Part shown: piece after piece, positions 1 through 5,172 of the stretch
How positions within the stretch are numbered: position 1 is the first letter of the stretch
How the letters are laid out: every line of letters begins with the position of its first letter
Assembly: GCA_023400335.1 (NCBI GenBank)
Contig: JAEXFF010000283.1
Coordinates: 1 to 5,172 of the forward strand
From: Bacteroidota bacterium
Lineage (GTDB): Bacteria; Bacteroidota; Bacteroidia; Bacteroidales; Marinifilaceae
DNA: 5,172 nt
Direction: 5' to 3'
Translations under genes and position numbers: made by a program
The notes under the pieces: model-generated
The model's input: the letters and a program-made list of their open reading frames with translations, nothing else
What the model was told of the DNA's origin: nothing
Database searches by the model: none

Positions 1-1
1 G

Positions 2-1078
2 GATATTTGGGGACGGAACATCCGATGGCCCCAAACAATAGCTGTAATGTTGGTAAAAAACGATTCTTTAAAAATCCGGGAAGTCGTATTGGAAAACGAA
101 ACGGCAGAGATTGTTCCGGAAAAAGAAGCAGATGTCGTAATACCCGGTGTGGGAGGAAAAGAATACGGTTATTTTGCTTTAGATTCCGCTTCCCTTGCTT
201 ATTGTTTAAAACATTGGAAAGATAACCGGGATCCCGTCCGCCGAATGAGTATACTGATGACTCTTTATGAAAACAACAGAGAAGGAAAATTGAGAACTGC
301 TGATTTTATGGAAAGCCTGTTGTCTTCTATACAGACAGAAGAAAACCTATTTATTTATTCTGCTTTGTTGAATTATCTCGGGATTTGCTGTACTGATCCC
401 CGTATCAATGAAGAAGATGTCCGGAAAGTAGAAGAAAAATGTCTGGCATTAGTACAGAACCCGTTAGGAAAAGAATACAAACAGGGAGCGTTCCGGACTT
501 TGTTGCGTATTTTTCGAACTCCTTCTTGTGCCCGTAAAATATATGCTATTTGGGAATCACAGAAATTACCTGAAGGTGTATACCTCAGTGAACAGGATTA
601 TACCGATATGGCTTATGCGTTGTGTATTCGACTGCCGGAAAAAACCGGAAGAATTTTAGATGTACAACGGTCCAGAATTACAAATCCCGACCGGTTACGG
701 GAATTTGACTTTATTGCCCCTGCCCTGAGCCCCTGTTTAAATGTCAGAGATTCCCTTTTTTATTCTCTTTTAAAAGCAGAAAACCGTCCGGCTGAACCCT
801 GGACTTTAAGCGTACTCTCTTATTTGAATCACCCTTTGCGACAAAAAGAGGCATTAAAATATATCCGTCCTGCTTTGGAAATACTGGAGGATATTCAGCG
901 TACGGGAGATATCTTTTTCCCTAAAAATTGGGTTGCTGTTTCTTTAAAAGGGCACCATACTCCGGCTGCAGCAGATACTGTAAGAGCTTTTTTAGAAACT
1001 CACCCGCATTATCCGCCTTTACTCCGGAATAAAATTCTTCAAAGTGCTGATCATTTACTTCGTTTAAAGGAAAAGTGA
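2..1078 (+). CDS. M1-family metallopeptidase (aminopeptidase), C-terminal part, 5' truncated by window edge
   Basis: The reading frame is open to the left edge, so the ATG at 47 is an internal Met and the gene begins upstream; 358 codons are visible, ending in TGA at 1076. The visible part resembles the region after the catalytic domain of M1 zinc aminopeptidases (family knowledge). First comes a small beta-rich segment (WPQTIAVM through VVIP), then the turn 'GKEYGYFALD' at about visible residues 52-61, which matches the 'N..G.GYY.ld' turn of this family. Next is 'RDPVRRMSILMTLYENN', matching the start of the helical HEAT-like C-terminal domain, which fills the remainder and ends in lysine-rich 'RLKEK'. 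The zinc motifs HEXXH and the downstream Glu lie off the window, so activity cannot be judged. Such enzymes remove N-terminal residues from peptides; in Bacteroidales many are exported, but the signal region is not visible. No convincing terminator follows. The family call is by pattern recognition only; another HEAT-repeat protein is the alternative. Confidence 0.72.
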   Translation, partial: DIWGRNIRWPQTIAVMLVKNDSLKIREVVLENETAEIVPEKEADVVIPGVGGKEYGYFALDSASLAYCLKHWKDNRDPVRRMSILMTLYENNREGKLRTADFMESLLSSIQTEENLFIYSALLNYLGICCTDPRINEEDVRKVEEKCLALVQNPLGKEYKQGAFRTLLRIFRTPSCARKIYAIWESQKLPEGVYLSEQDYTDMAYALCIRLPEKTGRILDVQRSRITNPDRLREFDFIAPALSPCLNVRDSLFYSLLKAENRPAEPWTLSVLSYLNHPLRQKEALKYIRPALEILEDIQRTGDIFFPKNWVAVSLKGHHTPAAADTVRAFLETHPHYPPLLRNKILQSADHLLRLKEK

Positions 1079-1403
1079 AAAGCCAATCTATTAAAATAAA
1101 ACGTTTCTAAAGTCGGCTGAGGGAAAAGATTTTCAGACTCCGGAATGTTTTTAAAACCCATTTAAAGGAGAAAGAATCAATTTAAAATTTAATTATTCGT
1201 AAAGCCAGCATAGAACGATAAGAATGTTTGAAAATAAAATTCTGTATTTTAAATATTTTATCTGTTTGTAGAATGCTTATATTCAATAAGTATAATTAAA
1301 ATTTATAAATAAGTAAAAACAATCGATTTGATTTATGTTTTGCTTTGCCGTATATTTGTATCAGAAAAAGAAATATAATATAAATCAATTAATACAGAAG
1401 ATT
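1079..1403. other. AT-rich intergenic region upstream of dps
   Basis: This 325-nt spacer is strongly AT-rich and contains no supportable gene; its ATG-started frames are very short (for example 6 codons from 1145 and 15 codons from 1223). It holds the dps promoter at 1327-1358 and a short dyad at 1276-1290. I see no clear rho-independent terminator for the upstream peptidase gene; the imperfect pairing around 1111-1140 is interrupted and lacks a T-run. A purine-rich 'AAAGGAGAAAG' near 1165 has no start codon placed to use it. Confidence 0.7.
1327..1358 (+). promoter_or_regulatory. Bacteroidota-type sigma promoter of dps (-33 TTTG, -7 TATATTTG)
   Basis: TTTG at 1327-1330 is followed after exactly 20 nt by TATATTTG at 1351-1358. 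This matches the known Bacteroides consensus TTTG-N19-21-TAnnTTTG at every defined base. Transcription would start near 1365, giving a leader of about 40 nt before the ATG at 1404. The element lies inside the 5' extension of the dps reading frame, which argues against the upstream ATG at 1335 being the start. Extra TTTG copies at 1339 and 1344 are spaced too close to the -7 element to serve as the -33 box. Confidence 0.8.
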
Positions 1404-1880
1404 ATGAAAACAACAGACTTTATCGGTTTGAACGCCGGACAATCAAAGAAAGAAATTGATCTTTTAAATAGTTTATTAGCAAATTTCCAGATTTATTATC
1501 AGAACTTACGTGGATTTCACTGGAATATAAAAGGAAATCGTTTTTTTGTTCTTCACGCCAAATTTGAAGAATTGTACAATGATGCTATCGAAAAGGTAGA
1601 CGAATTAGCAGAGCGTATTCTGACTTTAGGGGGAGTTCCTTTACACTCTTATGCAGCTTATTCCCGGGCAGCTTCATTAAAGGCTGTGGAAAATATATCG
1701 GATGGGGATGAATGTTTGCATGCTGTTTTGGAAAATCTTTCCGTATTGATTAATCAGGAACGCGAAATTTTAGCCGTGGCTGCTGATAACGGAGATGACG
1801 GAACCCAGGATTTATTGACTCCCTATATTTCTGAACAAGAAAAATTAGTTTGGATGTTATGTGCTTATCTGAATAAATAA
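1404..1880 (+). CDS. dps: Dps family ferritin-like protein (DNA-binding protein from starved cells / mini-ferritin)
   Basis: The 158-residue product (MKTTDFIGLN...) is a typical length for Dps. Dps proteins form 12-subunit cytoplasmic shells that oxidise Fe(II), preferably with hydrogen peroxide, store the iron and so limit Fenton damage. The inter-subunit ferroxidase ligands are visible with family spacing: His39 in 'LRGFHWNIKG', His51, Glu55 (Asp in some members), Asp66 and Glu70 in 'KVDELAERILTLGG'. The N-terminus is short and holds only a few lysines (K2, K15, K16), so DNA binding cannot be inferred. The frame is open upstream to an ATG at 1335, but the promoter lies inside that extension and the family normally starts near this Met, so 1404 was chosen. 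The start has no Shine-Dalgarno but an A-rich leader, usual in this phylum. The gene appears monocistronic, with its own promoter and a strong terminator. OxyR or PerR control is known for dps in other bacteria, but no certain operator is seen. Confidence 0.95.
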   Translation: MKTTDFIGLNAGQSKKEIDLLNSLLANFQIYYQNLRGFHWNIKGNRFFVLHAKFEELYNDAIEKVDELAERILTLGGVPLHSYAAYSRAASLKAVENISDGDECLHAVLENLSVLINQEREILAVAADNGDDGTQDLLTPYISEQEKLVWMLCAYLNK

Positions 1881-1903
1881 GTAGTATAAAAATGAAAGGA
1901 TGA

Positions 1904-1943
1904 AAAAGGCCGGCTGGAAATTTCAATTTTCAGTCGGCCTTTT
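1904..1943 (+). terminator. Strong rho-independent terminator after dps
   Basis: A 17-bp uninterrupted stem pairs 1904-1920 (AAAAGGCCGGCTGGAAA) with 1927-1943 (TTTTCAGTCGGCCTTTT) around a 6-nt loop, TTTCAA. Only two of the pairs are G-U. The GC core is flanked by A-runs on the left and T-runs on the right, so the hairpin could also terminate transcription arriving from the right. It begins 23 nt after the dps stop codon. Confidence 0.93.
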
Positions 1944-2547
1944 AGGTACTCAAACCTTACTATTCTGAATGTTGTTTTTTGTTTTGTAAATATTTTATCC
2001 GTATGAAGTTTATGTAGCTAAACTGCTTTGATTTGAAATATAATCCAATTTTGTATTTACATTTTTTACTTGTTCCCGGTCGTTTTTTTAAATTTATGTC
2101 CCTCTTCCCCTTTCTGATACGATTAATATTCTGATTTTAAAGTTTATTCTATTCCTTATTTCAGGTGTAAGCATATTTTATATTTTAATAAATTTGTATA
2201 ATTTAAAAATGTATTCTATTTTTAGAACCACAGTCAGGTAGATGAATGGAGGTGTATGCTGGCTCCAGCAGATTCAGCCCCAATATTTAAGATTTGAAAA
2301 AGAAGTGATTTATATCGTTTTGATAAACTATATTTTAGAGTAAAGTTGATAGTAATGTATAGCTTATAAAAAATGAATAAATAAGATTTTAATAAATAGT
2401 GTAGAAAAAGTTTAAAAAACTTATTATTATATAAATTTATCCAATTTTGAAATATAAAATGCCTGTTAAATCAGTATAAAAGGAAAAAACTAAAATGTTG
2501 AAATAAATTTTCCAATCTTATTTGGATTTTAAATAAAAACCTAACTT
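1944..2547. other. Long AT-rich intergenic region upstream of the lipoprotein pair
   Basis: About 600 nt with no supportable gene on either strand. The sequence is very AT-rich apart from a GC-rich islet around 2241-2280. A -7-like element TAAATTTG lies at 2189-2196, but no TTTG sits 19-21 nt upstream, so it is only a weak promoter candidate for the lipoprotein genes; it would imply a leader of about 345 nt. TCCAA (2511-2515) and TTGGA (2522-2526) form a small dyad just ahead of the first lipoprotein start. The promoter of that gene cannot be assigned with confidence. Confidence 0.6.
2257..2270. repeat. 14-nt inverted repeat in GC-rich islet
   Basis: TGCTGG (2257-2262) and CCAGCA (2265-2270) are perfect inverted copies separated by CT. 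As RNA this would fold as a 5-bp stem with a 4-nt loop, so it is more likely a protein-binding dyad or chance than a terminator. It sits in the only GC-rich stretch of the spacer. Confidence 0.45.
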
Positions 2548-3927
2548 ATGAAAAAAAACTTAACTTCTTTGGTGAAATCTGCAGTTTGCTTACTGGCGGC
2601 TGTAGCATTCATAGCCTGTGAGGACACAAATTACGTTTACGTATCCAAGGCTAAAGTCGGTCTGACGCCTTCGTCCGACATTATTTTTACAAGTGAAGGG
2701 GGAGAACGTATAATTTCCGTACGTACCAATCAGCAAGAGTGGAAGGTGAATTCCGATCAGGACTGGTGTAAAGTGACTCCAAACGCAGAGGGAAATGGTT
2801 TTGTGGTGAGTGCGGCTCCTAATCATACCACACAAGAGCTACCAGAAGCAACGGTAACAGTAAAAACTTCGGCTGGACAGCTTGAGGAAAATTTTGCCAC
2901 AATTAGTATCAAAGTTAAACAGAGTGGATTTGATCTTGTTGATTTAAGTGAGATAGGGCGTTCCAATTGTTATGTGATTTCTGAAGCGGGTTATTATAAA
3001 TTCGATGCACGTGTACAGGGAAAGAGTGAGCTGGCAACTGCGTCTGATTTTTCGGCCTGTTCAGCCGACTGGCTTTGGGCTACTGAAGAAGGTTTGCTGA
3101 CTGTAGAACCCAAAGTGGAAAATGGATATATTTCATTTGTATGCAGTGATTTTAAACCGGGTAATGCTGTACTGGCCTTGCTCGAAAATGGTAAGGTCGT
3201 CTGGAGCTGGCACATTTGGCTCACCGATTTGGTACTTGAACCCCGTGAGCGTAATATGATGCCTGTAAACCTGGGTGCAACCTCTGATTTAACGGGTGAA
3301 GTATCTCAGTTCGGTCTTTTTTATGAATGGGGACGTAAAGATCCGTTTATCGGTTCATCCGGTGTTGGTAGTTTCCCTCAGGAATTGTTTTCTTACAATG
3401 AAGAAACTCCGTTTGCCCCGGGAAATGAGCAAGGAGTCAGTTATACAGCAGCTACAGTTGTAAATACAGCACTTGTAGCTGACTGGAACGTTTCAGACGA
3501 GAGTGATGCCCATACTCATTCAAGTGCATCAGCGATAGCTACGACTTATCTTACTACGATTAAAGCTTTGCCTAACTATGGAACGGAATGGACCGGAGAA
3601 AGTGATCCTTGTCCTCCGGGTTGGCATTTACCGACACGGAACGAATTGGGAAATTATTTTTCGTCCGTAAACAGTACCATTTCCTGGGACGATTACCAGG
3701 GGGTTATGCGCGGGAAAGACAGGGTCCCGGCACAAGGATACCGGAATTTCCAGAACGGGCGTTTGTCTATGATTGGACGCAGCGGCTGGGTGTGGACCAG
3801 CGAAACAAATCCTTATGATTTGATGACAGGTTTTAACTATGCCATCGGGTTTGAAGAGACGGGAAGTTTTGCGCGGACTAATATTAGAATTACCTATGGA
3901 TTCAACGTCCGTTGCGCCAGAGATTAG
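2548..3927 (+). CDS. BACON + FISUMP domain lipoprotein (first of tandem pair)
   Basis: This 459-residue protein starts with a lipoprotein signal peptide: MKKN, a hydrophobic stretch, then FIAC with the lipidated Cys at 24. Acidic residues follow (CEDTN), compatible with outer-membrane or surface delivery in this phylum, though this is inferred. Residues about 44-126 are a BACON domain (DIIFTSEGG, VRTNQQEWKV, SDQDWCKV, ATVTV, IKVKQSG), an immunoglobulin-like fold linked to carbohydrate or mucin binding. Residues about 131-228 form a conserved block from 'SNCYVISEAGYY' to 'VVWSWHIWLTD', for which I know no named family. Residues about 235-459 resemble the FISUMP domain (Fibrobacter succinogenes major paralogous domain): 'GLFYEWGRKDPF', 'CPPGWHLPTRNE' with Cys355, 'PAQGYR', 'GWVWTSE', and the ending 'GFNVRCARD' with Cys456. 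The usual 'DRNLGA' reads 'PVNLGA' here. The start is preceded by an A-rich leader without Shine-Dalgarno. A paralog follows 30 nt later without a terminator, suggesting one operon. Ligand and precise role are unknown. Confidence 0.85.
   Translation: MKKNLTSLVKSAVCLLAAVAFIACEDTNYVYVSKAKVGLTPSSDIIFTSEGGERIISVRTNQQEWKVNSDQDWCKVTPNAEGNGFVVSAAPNHTTQELPEATVTVKTSAGQLEENFATISIKVKQSGFDLVDLSEIGRSNCYVISEAGYYKFDARVQGKSELATASDFSACSADWLWATEEGLLTVEPKVENGYISFVCSDFKPGNAVLALLENGKVVWSWHIWLTDLVLEPRERNMMPVNLGATSDLTGEVSQFGLFYEWGRKDPFIGSSGVGSFPQELFSYNEETPFAPGNEQGVSYTAATVVNTALVADWNVSDESDAHTHSSASAIATTYLTTIKALPNYGTEWTGESDPCPPGWHLPTRNELGNYFSSVNSTISWDDYQGVMRGKDRVPAQGYRNFQNGRLSMIGRSGWVWTSETNPYDLMTGFNYAIGFEETGSFARTNIRITYGFNVRCARD
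2961..2990 (+). repeat. Direct repeat copy 1 (codes for SNCYVISEAG segment)
   Basis: This 30-nt stretch matches 4632-4661 at 27 of 30 positions by eye. It encodes the most conserved part of the middle domain in the first lipoprotein and reflects the shared origin of the two genes rather than a mobile element. Confidence 0.7.
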
Positions 3928-3957
3928 CAATTCGTCAAACAAAAAATGGAAAATGTC

Positions 3958-5172
3958 ATGAAAAAAATAATTATAATAGGGTTAATGATGGTGGGTTTTT
4001 GCTGTATGATGGCTTGCTCGACCAAAGATGAAATAGTAATTACAGATGTTACGACGTTACGTTTACTCCCGGATGAAGATGTGGTCTTCGGAGAGAGGGG
4101 TGGCAGTATGGAGATTCAGGTGGAAACCAACGGCAAAAACTGGAAAGCTACGACTACTCAAGAATGGGTGAAAATTGAAACTGCTGCGAACTCTTTCTGT
4201 ATTACGGCTGCTGAAAATACCGGTATAGACGCTATGCCGCAGGCTGTAGTGACTGTAGTGGCTTCTTCAGAAGAGGATACCGACGAAGTTTCATTTACCG
4301 TTTCGCAGGAAGGCTCTGCCCCGGCAGAAATGACAATCGATCCTGATGTTGAAACTTTACAGTTTCTTTACAGCGGTTCTAATACCGAATTTTATATCAG
4401 CAGTAATAAAGTTTGGAATGTCGAATCCGACCAAACCTGGTGCGTCGTTACGAAAGAAGACGAACATACCATGATGGTTTCTGTAGCAGAGAATAAAACT
4501 TTCGAGGCCATGCCCCTGGCTACTGTAACCCTTACGGCAGGTGTAGCCCCCAATGCAGTGGTGAAAACCATCACTGTGTCACAGGAAGGCCGTCCGGAAG
4601 TGATCGTTTCCGATTTGAGCATTGGGGGCACTTCGAATTGTTATGTTGTTTCTGAAGCGGGATCTTATATGTTCAATGCCTGTGTGAAGGGAAACAATGC
4701 CACAACTCCCGGAATTACGCCTACGACTATTTCTCCGGTTTCAGCAGAATTACTTTGGCAGGATTATTATGCTGACGGAGCAGGTATTGTAAACGATGTT
4801 AAATACCAAAACGGTTATATATATTTTACGACTGGCGAGACTTTCCATGCAGGGAATGCCTTAATTGCTGCTAAAGATGCCAACGGGGAAATACTTTGGA
4901 GCTGGCATATCTGGTGTGTAGCTGATTTGCAGGCACATCCGTATAATTCTTATGAAACCGGTACGGAGGCGTTCCGGGTATTAGACCGGAATCTGGGAGC
5001 GATTTCAAATGAAATAGGCAGTGATAATGCTTTAGGTTTTTACTATCAGTGGGGTCGAAAAGATCCGTTCCCGGCAGCTGCCGGAAATGGTGACGGTAGT
5101 AGCCGTAAAGATAGTAATCTGGCTTTCGGAGGCAGTACACCGGACGATTATACACAGGCAGGTTATACTGCC
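3958..5172 (+). CDS. Double-BACON + FISUMP domain lipoprotein (second of tandem pair), 3' truncated by window edge
   Basis: The frame is open from ATG at 3958 to the right edge (405 codons, no stop). MKKIIIIGLM begins a short hydrophobic signal ending MMAC, placing the lipidated Cys at 20; an in-frame ATG four codons earlier (3946) is less likely because MKK directly before the hydrophobic core is the normal form. Two BACON domains follow, at residues about 42-118 ('VETNGKNWKATTTQEWVKI', ending 'FTVSQEG') and 128-211 ('SSNKVWNVESDQTWCVV', ending 'ITVSQEG'). Residues about 217-325 are the same middle domain as in the upstream protein ('SNCYVVSEAGSY' to 'ILWSWHIWCVAD'). From about 338 the FISUMP domain begins with the standard 'VLDRNLGA' and 'LGFYYQWGRKDPFPA'; its Cys-Pro-Gly-Trp and C-terminal Cys motifs would lie beyond the window. 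It is probably an envelope or surface lipoprotein, co-transcribed with the upstream paralog. Binding to glycans or host mucin is suggested only by the BACON domains. Confidence 0.85.
   Translation, partial: MKKIIIIGLMMVGFCCMMACSTKDEIVITDVTTLRLLPDEDVVFGERGGSMEIQVETNGKNWKATTTQEWVKIETAANSFCITAAENTGIDAMPQAVVTVVASSEEDTDEVSFTVSQEGSAPAEMTIDPDVETLQFLYSGSNTEFYISSNKVWNVESDQTWCVVTKEDEHTMMVSVAENKTFEAMPLATVTLTAGVAPNAVVKTITVSQEGRPEVIVSDLSIGGTSNCYVVSEAGSYMFNACVKGNNATTPGITPTTISPVSAELLWQDYYADGAGIVNDVKYQNGYIYFTTGETFHAGNALIAAKDANGEILWSWHIWCVADLQAHPYNSYETGTEAFRVLDRNLGAISNEIGSDNALGFYYQWGRKDPFPAAAGNGDGSSRKDSNLAFGGSTPDDYTQAGYTA
4632..4661 (+). repeat. Direct repeat copy 2 (codes for SNCYVVSEAG segment)
   Basis: This is the counterpart of 2961-2990, with three differences in 30 nt, inside the second lipoprotein gene. 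Shorter near-identical stretches also occur at the 'WSWHIW' and 'GRKDPF' codons of both genes. Confidence 0.7.

Noticed and set aside
7..225. 72-codon open frame overlapping the peptidase gene
   Set aside because: It is a +1 shadow of the peptidase frame, rich in Arg and Cys with no recognisable family pattern.
1335..1403. Upstream in-frame ATG that would extend Dps by 23 residues
   Set aside because: The extension contains the consensus promoter, has an unlike composition, and Dps homologs normally begin near the Met at 1404.
2189..2196. TAAATTTG as a promoter -7 element for the lipoprotein genes
   Set aside because: It matches TAnnTTTG but has no TTTG at 19-21 nt upstream, and would give a leader of about 345 nt.
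2242..2343. Possible 33-residue small protein (MNGGVCWLQQ...)
   Set aside because: No clear promoter is linked to it, no family is recognised, and it has no sign of a signal or membrane segment; an open frame this short is expected by chance.
2408..2422. AAGTTT-AAA-AAACTT dyad
   Set aside because: It is AT-only apart from single G and C bases, in low-complexity sequence; too weak for a terminator or an assigned operator.
2590..2835. Minus-strand open frames inside the lipoprotein genes (also 2994-3224, 3628-3942, 4392-4631 and 4871-5155)
   Set aside because: All lie opposite well-supported coding sequence and have no protein-family features.
3609..3818. 69-codon plus-strand open frame within the first lipoprotein gene
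   Set aside because: It is an out-of-frame shadow of the FISUMP-coding region with no independent support.
3946..3957. Alternative ATG four codons upstream of the second lipoprotein start
   Set aside because: It would place MENV before the MKK signal start; the usual lipoprotein signal begins at MKK (3958). It cannot be fully excluded.

Overview
This window looks like chromosomal DNA from a member of the Bacteroidota, most likely order Bacteroidales. Four signs support this. A promoter of the Bacteroides type (TTTG, 20 nt, TATATTTG) sits upstream of dps. Start codons follow A-rich leaders with no Shine-Dalgarno sequence. The genes have moderate GC, while the gaps between them are very AT-rich. 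The last two genes encode lipoproteins with BACON and FISUMP-type domains, which are typical of this phylum. The genus cannot be fixed from the sequence.

Layout, all genes on the + strand. (1) Positions 2-1078 hold the 3' end of a gene whose product resembles the C-terminal part of an M1-family zinc aminopeptidase; its catalytic domain lies off the left edge. (2) Positions 1079-1403 are an AT-rich spacer carrying the dps promoter and a possible operator dyad. (3) Positions 1404-1880 encode a complete Dps-type ferritin-like protein with all five ferroxidase positions present, followed by a very strong hairpin terminator at 1904-1943. (4) Positions 1944-2547 are a long AT-rich spacer with no convincing gene, interrupted by a short GC-rich islet. 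(5) Positions 2548-3927 encode a complete 459-residue lipoprotein: signal peptide, one BACON domain, a conserved 'SNCY...WSWHIW' domain and a FISUMP-like C-terminal domain. (6) From 3958 to the right edge runs a second lipoprotein of the same plan but with two BACON domains, cut off inside its FISUMP domain.

The first two genes are housekeeping functions (peptide breakdown; iron storage and oxidative-stress protection) and appear to be independent units. The last two are neighbouring paralogs separated by 30 nt with no terminator between them, so they are probably co-transcribed and encode envelope lipoproteins. BACON domains are generally thought to bind carbohydrate or mucin, but no SusC/SusD pair or glycoside hydrolase is visible here, so the substrate or partner is unknown. 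No CRISPR array, tRNA, rRNA or intact mobile element was seen. The point of most interest is the tandem lipoprotein pair: its variable BACON number, its shared middle domain without a name known to me, and the changed FISUMP signature in the first copy.
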